Assembly (NCBI GenBank): GCA_040756905.1
Contig: JBFLYD010000014.1
Coordinates: 1-55,255, forward strand
Source: Acidobacteriota bacterium
GTDB taxonomy: Bacteria > Acidobacteriota > Aminicenantia > JBFLYD01
DNA: 55,255 bases
Reading direction: 5' to 3'
The notes under the pieces are model-generated. The model searched no databases. It was given only the letters and a program-made list of their open reading frames with translations, and was not told where the DNA came from. A program made the translations under genes and the position numbers. Shown in pieces: positions 1 to 7,232 of the stretch (position 1 is the first letter of the stretch; each line of letters opens with the position of its first letter).

Positions 1-50
1 CGAGCATCTAAATACCTAAGAAACAGCAAATTCTAAACACTGAACATAAA

Positions 51-218
51 AGAGTGAGCAGGAAGGGTGGCGGAGAAAACCGTCACGAATGCGGAGCGGG
101 CATGGTTTCTCTCCCGATGGATATCGGGAGAGAAGAGCGAAGCATGAGTGCCGAGCTGTTATTTTCCTCGCTGGGGAAAATACAGCGTGTTTTTGAAGTC
201 ACCCTTGCTGATCACTCT
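51..218. repeat. Composite fold-back element A0
   Basis: Imperfect terminal inverted repeats lie at 51-69 and 200-218 (16 of 19 positions match; left arm AGAGTGAGCAGGAAGGGTG). Inside are the recurrent core AACCGTCACGAATGC (78-92) and a perfect 12-bp stem with a 4-nt loop at 107-134 (TTCTCTCCCGAT paired with its complement). A further small stem is at about 162-181. A trailing arm related to the D repeats (GATGGTTGACTTCT) follows at about 239-252. The same core recurs inside E1, D2 and A3, which have different arms. Nothing coding is visible in 1-272. Confidence 0.7.
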
Positions 219-272
219 AAAACTTCTGAGTAAAGGGGATGGTTGACTTCTTATTCTTTGCTGACTAAACTA

Positions 273-1178
273 TTATGTCCCTAAGGAATTATATCCCACT
301 TTAGCTAAATATATTCCGATAAATATTATTAAAGCCCCTAAAAACTGTATTAATGTCAATCTTTCTGAAAGAAGTAAAAAAGCAAAAATCACCGCAAAAA
401 CAGGCTGAAGATAAGAATAAATTGCAGTTCTGCTATTTCCAACCTTTTGAACAGAATAATACCATATGACAAAAGCAAAGACTATAGCAAGGAAAGTTGA
501 GTATAGAAGTCCTCCATAAGCCTTTAATGAAATACTTTGCCAGTGAATATTCCGCATATCCTTCATTGACACAGGAATAAAAAATAGAGTGCCGATTCCC
601 ATTGTAATTGCAGTAAGTTTCAGGGGTGAATATCTTTTCAACAAAGGACGGCAGGAAACTGTGTAATATGACCAGAGAATCGATGCCAACAATATTAACA
701 CATCACCCTTAAAATAAGATGAAGAAATTTTAAACCCACCTGATTTTCCAAGGATTATTAAATATACTCCAAAAAAAGAGACAAAAATTCCTATCCATCC
801 AAGCCAGTGAGTCTTTTCATGTTTGTAAAACGAACTGAGAAGAGAAACAAAAATTGGAGATGTTGCAAGAATAATTGAGGTATTAGAAGCAGTTGTTTTG
901 TTAATTCCGTTTATAAAAACAAATTGATAAACAGTATGGCTTACAACTCCTATAAAAATAATCTTTATAAAATCCTCTTTTTGAACCTTTAAATTTTTTT
1001 CGAAAATATAAGTAAAGAAAAGAAGAGAAAAAGATGCTAAAATCAATCGAATTCCATTAAACGAAAGTGGGTTCATCTCTATAAGGGAATATTTAATTAA
1101 TGAAAGATTCAACCCCCAGATTAACATTATTGTAATCATCAAAAGATCAATTTTTGTAAAATTAACTCTTTCTTTCAA
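273..1178 (-). CDS. EamA/DMT-family drug/metabolite transporter
   Basis: This is a membrane exporter of the drug/metabolite transporter superfamily with two tandem EamA domains and about ten hydrophobic segments. The first segment carries the family-typical motif IWGLNLSLIKYSL, and the C-terminal half ends with the hairpin around FLLLSERLTLIQFLGALIIFIGIY. The 301-aa length is normal. The substrate cannot be told from sequence; relatives export amino acids, nucleosides or metabolites. The start used is a TTG at 1178 with a weak upstream GAAAG; an internal ATG (residue 14) is the alternative. Element B1 lies just upstream, and beyond it is an orphan start codon with a strong ribosome site, so the original 5' end may have been disturbed. 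Confidence 0.85.
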   Translation of the reverse strand: MKERVNFTKIDLLMITIMLIWGLNLSLIKYSLIEMNPLSFNGIRLILASFSLLFFTYIFEKNLKVQKEDFIKIIFIGVVSHTVYQFVFINGINKTTASNTSIILATSPIFVSLLSSFYKHEKTHWLGWIGIFVSFFGVYLIILGKSGGFKISSSYFKGDVLILLASILWSYYTVSCRPLLKRYSPLKLTAITMGIGTLFFIPVSMKDMRNIHWQSISLKAYGGLLYSTFLAIVFAFVIWYYSVQKVGNSRTAIYSYLQPVFAVIFAFLLLSERLTLIQFLGALIIFIGIYLAKVGYNSLGT

Positions 1179-1209
1179 TTTTATTCTTTCAGGTAACTGC
1201 TCAATTAAC

Positions 1210-1337
1210 TAATACAAAAGCAATAAATAATTTGTAGGGCAACCCTTCAGAGCCTGCCCCGAACTTGATTCGGGGGTTGCTTAATGCAAGGCTAAAGCCT
1301 TGCCCTACATGTCAATTTATTTAATTCGTTTGTATTA
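1210..1337. repeat. Fold-back element B1 (TAATACAAA termini)
   Basis: The 128-bp element is bounded by TAATACAAA (1210-1218) and its reverse complement TTTGTATTA (1329-1337). The inverted similarity extends inward through AT-rich sequence. The core is a palindrome, TGTAGGGCAACCC and AAGCCTTGCCCTACA, around a nested CCCCGAACTTGATTCGGGG hairpin. Near-identical copies are B2 (10422) and B3 (27650). Related termini around different cores are B4 (9629) and B5 (29079). Confidence 0.8.
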
Positions 1338-1386
1338 CTTTATCACTCCTGAAAACAAGTATTTCTTTCTCTTCAATCTTTGCCAT
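1321..1386 (-). pseudogene. Orphan 5' gene end cut by element B1
   Basis: A strong Shine-Dalgarno (GGGAGGAAATG on the minus strand) precedes two consecutive ATG codons (1387-1389 and 1384-1386). The frame reads MAKIEEKEILVFRSDKVI and then stops at a TAA inside the terminus of B1, about 21 codons in all. This looks like the start of a gene severed by insertion of B1. Beyond B1 on the same strand the DMT transporter begins after a short stretch with no good ribosome site. It is either the remnant of a small gene or the original start of an N-terminally longer transporter. The peptide resembles nothing I recognise. Confidence 0.4.
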
Positions 1387-1511
1387 CATTTCCTCCCTGT
1401 TAAAACTTTAAACTAAATTAATATTATTAATTAAATCTTAAATACAGCAATCAGAAATTTTCTAATATACCAGAAAGAAAGTTTTTCTCCAAATTTAATA
1501 CATAAGTTACA

Positions 1512-1709
1512 AGGGGTCAGATCTTCATTATTTAAGTTAAGAAGCCAACCATCTTCTGAGCCAAGGATTTAAGACCAGGAAGGTGGCCAAGAAACCGAAG
1601 GTTCCTGAAAACCGTCACGAATGCTGAGGGAGCATGGTTCTTTCCGCCCTCTTTAACTTCTACGAAATATAATAAGTAATCTCAGATGAGCAATGAAGAT
1701 TTGACCCCT
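1512..1709. repeat. Composite fold-back element E1 containing the A core
   Basis: Terminal inverted repeats of 18 bp with one mismatch lie at 1512-1529 (AGGGGTCAGATCTTCATT) and 1692-1709 (AATGAAGATTTGACCCCT). Inside are a D-like arm (GCCAACCATCTTCTGAGC, 1543-1560), the A core (GAAACCGAAGGTTCC then AACCGTCACGAATGC, about 1592-1624) and a degenerate inner inverted repeat containing AGTTAA. It lies downstream of the thioredoxin gene. No gene is visible between 1390 and 1721. Confidence 0.75.
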
Positions 1710-1721
1710 ATTCCTTCCTGA

Positions 1722-2042
1722 TTAAGTCAGGTTGGAAATCACAGAAATGAGTTTCGATTTGGGCTGGAATCCTGAAAGTGTCGATACTCTCTCTCCTTTT
1801 TTAAAAACCAATATCTGAGGAACGTTTATAACACTGTATTCTTCAGCTATTTCAGGAGATTCACCAACATCAAGAATTCCCACGATAATTTTTTCTTTAT
1901 ACTCCTCAGCGATTTCTTCTAAAACTGGCCTCTGTCTTTTACATGGAGGACACCACTCTGCCCCAAATTCAACCAAAACTAATCTTTCAGAATTTAAAAT
2001 TTGTTCTCTAAAATTAAAACTGTTAACTTTCAATATCTTCAT
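1722..2042 (-). CDS. Thioredoxin-like protein
   Basis: This is a thiol-disulfide oxidoreductase of the thioredoxin fold, about 106 aa and cytoplasmic (no signal peptide). The active site is WCPPC rather than the canonical WCGPC, followed by KRQRP. The cis-proline loop is INVPQILVFKKG, as in thioredoxins. I start at the ATG at 2040-2042 because AGAGG lies 6 nt upstream of it. The ATG 18 nt earlier (2058-2060) has no ribosome site. The gene follows HU on the same strand with a gap of about 70 bp, so the two may be cotranscribed. The CPPC active site suggests a redox potential different from that of the main thioredoxin, so the exact partner is open. Confidence 0.85.
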   Translation of the reverse strand: MKILKVNSFNFREQILNSERLVLVEFGAEWCPPCKRQRPVLEEIAEEYKEKIIVGILDVGESPEIAEEYSVINVPQILVFKKGERVSTLSGFQPKSKLISVISNLT

Positions 2043-2110
2043 TATTGCCTCTAAATTCATAAATGTTATGAAAAATGATTTTTAATCTATTTTATAAAAG
2101 GAATTAATTT

Positions 2111-2377
2111 CTATATTTTCTTGAGATTTTTCCCACTTTTAAACTTAATTCTTTTTCCTTCTTTAAGTTCTAAAGGAGTGTTATTTTGTAAATTTCTTCC
2201 GATTCCGGTCTTTTTCGCTACAACTTTAAACACTCCAAACCCCCTTAATTCAATTTTCTCTCCTGTTTTCAAGGTTTCTCTCATTATCTCAATTATATTA
2301 TTTACTCCTGATACTATATATTTTTTTTCTATCTCAGCCTCTGAAATAATCTTATTAATTATATCTGCCTTTACCAT
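2111..2377 (-). CDS. HU/IHF-family DNA-binding protein
   Basis: This is a small histone-like protein of about 88 aa that bends DNA as a dimer and helps organise the nucleoid. It has the N-terminal helix pair (MVKADIINKIISEAEI), the GFGVFKV hinge into the beta-arm, and the arm motif RNLQNNTPLEL (usual form GRNPxTGxxI/L) before the closing IKFKSGKNLKKI. I start at the ATG at 2375-2377 because AGGAGGAAAT sits directly upstream. A longer frame reaching 2431 is open but runs into repeat element C1, so its extra 18 residues are artefactual. C1 ends about 10 bp upstream of the start codon, so any promoter must lie inside or across C1. Confidence 0.9.
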   Translation of the reverse strand: MVKADIINKIISEAEIEKKYIVSGVNNIIEIMRETLKTGEKIELRGFGVFKVVAKKTGIGRNLQNNTPLELKEGKRIKFKSGKNLKKI

Positions 2378-2386
2378 ATTTCCTCC

Positions 2387-2587
2387 TATTGTCGTGTCAC
2401 TTAAATTTCTTTCATTATTCTTTTGTGACACGACACTTTCCCTATGGGAGAAAGATCTCCTTAGACGCTCCGCTGAGCACCCCCTCCCGAGCCATTGGTC
2501 TCGGGAGGAAGTACCTTCCCCATACTCCTTCAGTGTGCTTCATGAGAAGCTGTTTGTAATTTAAGATATTTATGGGACAGCACACTA
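2387..2587. repeat. Fold-back element C1 (TA-flanked, GTGT termini)
   Basis: TA dinucleotides flank the element (2387-2388 and 2586-2587). Inner terminal repeats are TTGTCGTGTC on the left and, as reverse complement, GTGTGCTGTC on the right. An 11-bp perfect inverted repeat (TGTCGTGTCAC, 2390-2400, with 2425-2435) opens the element. A central hairpin CCTCCCGAG/CTCGGGAGG follows at about 2484-2511. Copy C2 at 15182 shares both ends but has a different centre. The right-hand CTA supplies the TAG stop codon of the mutase small subunit. The left end abuts the HU Shine-Dalgarno. Confidence 0.8.
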
Positions 2588-3001
2588 TGATTTTTCTTTT
2601 TTCCTTTTTTCCTCTATTCTGGTTTTTATAGCTTTAATAATATCTTCTGTTGATGACCCTGGTAAAAAAATTTCCTCGATTCCAATACTTTTAAGGTAGG
2701 GGATATCATCCTCTGGAATTATTCCGCCTGCAAAAACTAAAACATCCTCCATCTCCTTTTCTTTTAATAAATCCATAATTTTTGGGAAAAGATAATTATG
2801 AGCTCCTGAAAGAATACTCAAGCCAATTACATCAACATCCTCCTGAAGAGCTGAACTAACAATCTGTTCTGGAGTCTGTCTCAAACCTGTATAAATAACT
2901 TCCATTCCTGCATCTCTCAGAGCACGGGCAACAACTTTTGCTCCTCTATCATGACCATCAAGACCAGGTTTAGCAATTAAAACTCTAATCTTTCTTTCCA
3001 T
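2585..3001 (-). CDS. icmB: B12-binding small subunit of acyl-CoA mutase (IcmB-like)
   Basis: This is the cobalamin-binding subunit of a B12-dependent acyl-CoA mutase (138 aa). It has the DxHxxG motif in GLDGHDRG, with His17 the expected lower axial cobalt ligand. The SxL motif (GLSILSGAH) and the GG motif ([10 protein letters not shown]) of the base-off B12 fold follow. Mutases with a separate small subunit of this size include isobutyryl-CoA mutase (IcmA about 566 aa, IcmB about 136 aa) and archaeal methylmalonyl-CoA mutases. The large subunit is directly upstream on the same strand, 53 bp away, and its active site decides the substrate class. The stop codon TAG lies in the terminal TA-flanked end of repeat C1. 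Confidence 0.88.
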   Translation of the reverse strand: MERKIRVLIAKPGLDGHDRGAKVVARALRDAGMEVIYTGLRQTPEQIVSSALQEDVDVIGLSILSGAHNYLFPKIMDLLKEKEMEDVLVFAGGIIPEDDIPYLKSIGIEEIFLPGSSTEDIIKAIKTRIEEKRKKEKS

Positions 3002-3054
3002 TCTATCTATTTTTAAAATTTCTTCTCTTCACTGTCTACTCTTTTCTTTTTCAT

Positions 3055-4725
3055 TTAAAACTGTATCGGCTCCTGATAGCCCCCCCATATTTCTCTCAAG
3101 GAATCCATTATTTCTCCCAATGTGGCATAAGATTTAACACATTTCAAGATATAAGGCATTAAATTTTCATTATCAATGGCAGCTTTCTTCAATGTTTCAA
3201 GATTTTCTTTTACATAAGATGTATTCCTCTCGTTTTTTACATCTTTTAATCTTTGAAGTTGATGTTCTACCACTGCCTCATCCACAACAAGAGTTGGTAT
3301 TTTTTCATTTTCCATAATAAATTCATTAACTCCAACGATTATTTTCTCTTTTCTTTCCACAGCTTTCTGGTACCAGTATGAGCTCTCTTGAATTTCTCTT
3401 TGAGGGAAGCCAGCTTCAATTGCTCTAACCATCCCTCCTAAATCATCAATTTTCTTAATGTATTCATTTGCCTTTTCTTCAATCTCATCAGTTATTTTTT
3501 CCATGTAATAGGATCCACCTAAAGGGTCAATTGTGTTTGCAACTCCACTTTCATAGGCTAAAATCTGCTGAGTTCTCAATGCTATGGTTACTGCCTGTTC
3601 TGCGGGAAGGGCATAAGTTTCATCCATTGAATTTGTATGAAGAGACTGGGTGCCACCTAAAACTGCAGCTAAAGCCTGAATTGCGACCCTTACTATGTTG
3701 TTATAAGGTTGTTGTGCCATAAGCGATACACCAGAGGTCTGCGTGTGAAACCTCAACCACCAGGATCTCTCATTTTTTGCTTTAAATCTTTCTTTCATTA
3801 TTTTTGCCCACATTCTCCTCGCTGCCCTGAATTTTGCAATCTCTTCAAAAAAGTCATTATGAGAATTGAAGAAAAATGATAACCTCGGTGCAAACTCATC
3901 TACATTAAGTCCTCTTTTTATTGCCCATTCTACATACTCAATGCCATCTCTCAATGTGAAGGCCAGTTCCTGAACTGCAGTTGCTCCTGCTTCTCTTATA
4001 TGATATCCGGAGATAGAAATTGTATTCCACTGAGGAACTTCTTTAGAACCAAATTCAAATGTATCCACAACAAGCTTCATCGATGGCTCTGGCGGAAAAA
4101 CATATTCTTTCTGAGCTATGTATTCTTTAAGGATATCGTTTTGAATGGTTCCTCTTATAACTTTCGGGCTTACACCCTGTTTTTCCGCAACTGCTATGTA
4201 CATAGCCCAGAGAACTGCTGCAGGAGCATTGATTGTCATCGATGTGGATATTTCTCCCAGGTTTATTCCATCAAAAAGAACTTCCATATCTCTTAATGAT
4301 GAAATTGCCACTCCGCACTTTCCAATCTCACCTGTGGCAAGGGGATGGTCTGCATCGACTCCCATTAATGTAGGAAGGTCAAATGCTACAGACAAACCTG
4401 TCTGACCTTGAGAGAGTAAATATTTATATCTCTTATTTGTATCCTCAGGACTTCCAAATCCTGAGAATTGCCGCATTGTCCACAATTTTCCTCTATATAA
4501 CGTTGGATGAATTCCCCTTGTAAAAGGATATTCTCCAGGAAATCCTAATTTTTCTAAATATGAGAAATTATCAAGGTCGAGGGGTGTATAAAGTCTTTTG
4601 ATTTTCCTTCCTGAAACGGATGTAAATTCTTTTTGTCTTTCAGGAGACGATTTAACGTATGGCTCAAGGTTTTTTCTCTCCCAATCTTTTTTTTTATCCA
4701 TTAAACGTTTCTTATCCTCAGCCAA
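3055..4725 (-). CDS. icmA: Acyl-CoA mutase large subunit, isobutyryl-CoA mutase type
   Basis: This is the catalytic TIM-barrel subunit of an adenosylcobalamin-dependent acyl-CoA mutase, 556 aa, without the B12 domain (a separate gene follows). Family landmarks are [24 protein letters not shown] and SISGYH (His242). Counting against the Propionibacterium methylmalonyl-CoA mutase, its Tyr89 corresponds to Phe87 here (in TMRQFSGFG) and its Arg207 to Gln205 (in EYIAQKEY). The spacing of 118 residues is identical in the two proteins, and His244 corresponds to His242. Tyr/Arg bind the methylmalonyl carboxylate; Phe/Gln is the pair known from isobutyryl-CoA mutase (Phe80/Gln198 in Streptomyces IcmA). 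Automated annotation will probably say methylmalonyl-CoA mutase. The start is TTG at 4725, with GGAG 7 nt upstream. Valine or butyrate carbon metabolism is the likely context. Confidence 0.85.
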   Translation of the reverse strand: MAEDKKRLMDKKKDWERKNLEPYVKSSPERQKEFTSVSGRKIKRLYTPLDLDNFSYLEKLGFPGEYPFTRGIHPTLYRGKLWTMRQFSGFGSPEDTNKRYKYLLSQGQTGLSVAFDLPTLMGVDADHPLATGEIGKCGVAISSLRDMEVLFDGINLGEISTSMTINAPAAVLWAMYIAVAEKQGVSPKVIRGTIQNDILKEYIAQKEYVFPPEPSMKLVVDTFEFGSKEVPQWNTISISGYHIREAGATAVQELAFTLRDGIEYVEWAIKRGLNVDEFAPRLSFFFNSHNDFFEEIAKFRAARRMWAKIMKERFKAKNERSWWLRFHTQTSGVSLMAQQPYNNIVRVAIQALAAVLGGTQSLHTNSMDETYALPAEQAVTIALRTQQILAYESGVANTIDPLGGSYYMEKITDEIEEKANEYIKKIDDLGGMVRAIEAGFPQREIQESSYWYQKAVERKEKIIVGVNEFIMENEKIPTLVVDEAVVEHQLQRLKDVKNERNTSYVKENLETLKKAAIDNENLMPYILKCVKSYATLGEIMDSLREIWGGYQEPIQF

Positions 4726-4747
4726 ACTTCATCTCCATTCACTTTTT

Positions 4748-4776
4748 TATATATATAAATTAACTTTTTTAGTCAA
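4748..4776 (-). promoter_or_regulatory. Sigma-70-type promoter for icmAB
   Basis: On the minus strand TTGACT (4771-4776) is separated by 17 bp from TATATA (4748-4753), 22 bp upstream of the TTG start of icmA. Confidence 0.6.
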
Positions 4777-4794
4777 ATGTCACTCCTATATTGA

Positions 4795-4838
4795 GAGAGG
4801 GCAATCATCTTCTGAGCGAAGAGGATGATTGGCCTCTC
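4795..4838. repeat. Fold-back element D1
   Basis: This is a 44-bp hairpin with 15-bp arms (GAGAGGGCAATCATC at 4795-4809 and GATGATTGGCCTCTC at 4824-4838, one mismatch). The loop TTCTGAGCGAAGAG is nearly the same as in D3 (21140-21183), which is also exactly 44 bp. There is no T tract after either end, so it is not a standard terminator. Confidence 0.8.
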
Positions 4839-4865
4839 GAAAAATTTAAACGCAATCTTAACTCC

Positions 4866-4917
4866 CTAAAAATAAAAAAGGCAGAAGATTTACTCCTGCC
4901 TTCTATTTTTTCTTTTT
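4866..4917. terminator. Bidirectional rho-independent terminator after mtrB
   Basis: The stem AAGGCAG (4878-4884) pairs with CTGCCTT (4896-4902). T-rich tracts lie on both sides: TTTTTATTTTT read on the minus strand, and CTATTTTTTCTTTTT on the plus strand. It sits about 65 bp downstream of the mtrB-like stop codon. Confidence 0.75.
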
Positions 4918-4970
4918 ACTGGTTTCTGTCTACTATTTACTATTCACGCTTTACGGTTCACTGTTTCTAA

Positions 4971-7220
4971 TTACCAGCTACAAATGAATGTAAGAAATGC
5001 AACATGATATTTATATGCTGGTTCAAGGGCTCCCAAATAAAGGGCATAACCTGTAGCAAGCATGTCGACTTTCCAGTCATTTCTTGTAATGTCTTCAAGG
5101 TCGTACTGTTCATACCAGTACCCTAAAGCAACTGAGAAACGGGGTCTTAGTTTCCAAAGTAATCTTGCTCTGATAGTTTGAAGCGTTGTTGTGTCAATTT
5201 TCTTTGTGAAATTTGCTGCTAAATCAGGTCCTGTTCCTTCTCTTCCAGGAGGTGAATATAAATCAGAAGTTCCATCAGCCTTTGAATATGTATAGGAAAG
5301 GTCAAAATTAATTTTATCCTTTTTTAGATATGTATTTAAACCTCCACCAAAAGTATCTACTGTATCTTTTAAGGTTGCAAACCAGTCGTTGAGAGTACTT
5401 GCAGAAATCTTATCATAGGGAGGGTTGGCAGTTTGTCTTGCACCCTGATAACCTTTATATTCTTCTCTCGAATAAAACCCATAAATTGCAGAATTTGCCC
5501 CAATAGAATATGACAAATCAAAAGAATACAACGAAAAGTCATCTGTTTTTAATCCATAATCAGACTTTGGATATTTATCTTTTCCTGACATATATGAAGC
5601 TGAAAAATCAAGGTTTTTAATTGGTGAAATTCCAACCAGGAAATTAATTCCTTCTCTGTCTCTATTCGCTTCATGGTATCTTCTGAAATTAAAGCTTCCC
5701 GGAAGTCTGAGAAGATAAAGATCTTTTTTGCCCTCTAAAGACCATTCTCTTTTAGCGCTTAGATAAGAGACTCTTAAAAGAAGCCAGTCAGTTAAATTGC
5801 TGTCAATAGAAGCTTTTAATGTTCCTTCATCGCTCTTTCCCTCATCTTCTTCTCCTAATTTTCTTTCAATGCTGTAAAAGGAGTAACCAACTTTGAACGA
5901 AGTGTTTTTTATCAGATTAAACGATAAATCCCCAAAATATCTTGATTGTACAAATTTATATGGCTCAACTGACACCGGAACCTCTTCCCAAACCTGATCA
6001 AACCTTGAATAACCGGGAAGATGCAATTCATGAGTTTGATTGTCAAAATTGTAGTATCTATATCCAGCATTCAAATATACGTTTTTAATAATTTTTGATA
6101 TAAGGGTAAAATCCATCGATGTTATATTTGCTTTTGCATTGGCTGTGTCAGCAGGAGAATTTAAAGCGCCTGAGTATTCATGTACTATCGCTGTATTTAT
6201 TGTATAGGGAAGAAGTTTTTCATTTTGAGAGAATGAGCCATAGGAAATTGAACCATTCAATCTCGTTGATTTTAATAACTTAAAGGAACTATTGATGTAG
6301 AATTTTTGAGCTGAATTTGAAGGCATCAGAGCCATCTGTCCTCTTACACTTCCATTTCCCCATACATACGCACCTACGGGAGCGTGATAACTTTGATCAG
6401 TAATTCTATATGGGTTATCCCAAATTAAAGTCTGAATATCATTTTCAAATGTAGAAGCATAATATCCTGCCCGGAGTGTTCCCCATTGTTTTGAATATTC
6501 TAAGTTCGCATCTACATTTGTAGTATTATAATCAATAGGCTCTTGAACTTCCACAACATGGCTGAATCCAAATGAAGCTCCAATAGGTCGTGTGCCTTTT
6601 CTTGCCTCTCTTGAAGCATTAAAGTTAATGCTTAAAGGAACGGATGGATTGTAGGTAAGGTCTAATGTTCCCTTGTTTCTGATAAGCCCAAGTCCAACAT
6701 CATGGGCTCCTGTTAGAAAGTCTGAAATCAGAGTCCTTGCTTTTCCAATATACCTGAGCGCATTCAGTCCGCCATCTCCAACAGCATTCTGAGCGTCCAA
6801 CTGAATCTGGTCTGATAATGTATAAACACCTGGTTTGAGTTCCCCATAAAGAGTCTTTCCTTCAAAGCTGAACCTGTGGGGAATCTTATCCCATTCAAAG
6901 TCTACATTATATTTTCCATAATCTCCTAATGAGAATCCATATTTTCCATCCTTCTGCCTTATCCTGTTTGCATAGAAATTTAAATATCTGTCTCCTCTTT
7001 CAACGGTTAAGTCAAAAAGATTGAAATAGAATCCTCTTGGAACATCTCTATATTCATAGTACTTTGAAGATTTAGCATCTGTCTGAATATCTTCTGCTCC
7101 TGTTACAGCTCTGCCCTTTACCTTTACCTCTTCTTTCTCTTTTTCTTCTGCTGAAACTGGCAAAATTGACAAACCAAAAATAATTCCAAAAATTAATATT
7201 AAATTTAATAATTTCCTCAT
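4971..7220 (-). CDS. MtrB/PioB-family outer-membrane porin of a porin-cytochrome conduit
   Basis: This is a predicted 749-aa outer-membrane beta-barrel that would sheath a multiheme cytochrome and carry electrons across the outer membrane. It has an N-terminal signal peptide (MRKLLNLILIFGIIFGLSILPVSA) and then alternating amphipathic strands rich in Tyr, Asn and Asp. It ends with an aromatic C-terminus (FICSW), typical of barrel insertion signals. The N-terminal CxxC of Shewanella MtrB is absent; the only cysteine near an end is the third-last residue. The gene follows the decaheme cytochrome by 12 bp, with GGAGG 6 nt before ATG, so the two form an operon. No surface MtrC-type cytochrome is in the window, so the outer partner is missing, elsewhere, or not needed. 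Confidence 0.85.
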   Translation of the reverse strand: MRKLLNLILIFGIIFGLSILPVSAEEKEKEEVKVKGRAVTGAEDIQTDAKSSKYYEYRDVPRGFYFNLFDLTVERGDRYLNFYANRIRQKDGKYGFSLGDYGKYNVDFEWDKIPHRFSFEGKTLYGELKPGVYTLSDQIQLDAQNAVGDGGLNALRYIGKARTLISDFLTGAHDVGLGLIRNKGTLDLTYNPSVPLSINFNASREARKGTRPIGASFGFSHVVEVQEPIDYNTTNVDANLEYSKQWGTLRAGYYASTFENDIQTLIWDNPYRITDQSYHAPVGAYVWGNGSVRGQMALMPSNSAQKFYINSSFKLLKSTRLNGSISYGSFSQNEKLLPYTINTAIVHEYSGALNSPADTANAKANITSMDFTLISKIIKNVYLNAGYRYYNFDNQTHELHLPGYSRFDQVWEEVPVSVEPYKFVQSRYFGDLSFNLIKNTSFKVGYSFYSIERKLGEEDEGKSDEGTLKASIDSNLTDWLLLRVSYLSAKREWSLEGKKDLYLLRLPGSFNFRRYHEANRDREGINFLVGISPIKNLDFSASYMSGKDKYPKSDYGLKTDDFSLYSFDLSYSIGANSAIYGFYSREEYKGYQGARQTANPPYDKISASTLNDWFATLKDTVDTFGGGLNTYLKKDKINFDLSYTYSKADGTSDLYSPPGREGTGPDLAANFTKKIDTTTLQTIRARLLWKLRPRFSVALGYWYEQYDLEDITRNDWKVDMLATGYALYLGALEPAYKYHVAFLTFICSW

Positions 7221-7232
7221 TTCACACCTCCA

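Noticed and set aside
2378-2431. 18-residue N-terminal extension of the HU protein
   Set aside because: It is encoded by the left arm of repeat C1 and is not HU-like; a perfect Shine-Dalgarno directly precedes the internal ATG at 2377.
3055-4725. Plain methylmalonyl-CoA mutase
   Set aside because: The carboxylate-binding Tyr and Arg are replaced by Phe and Gln at exactly corresponding positions.
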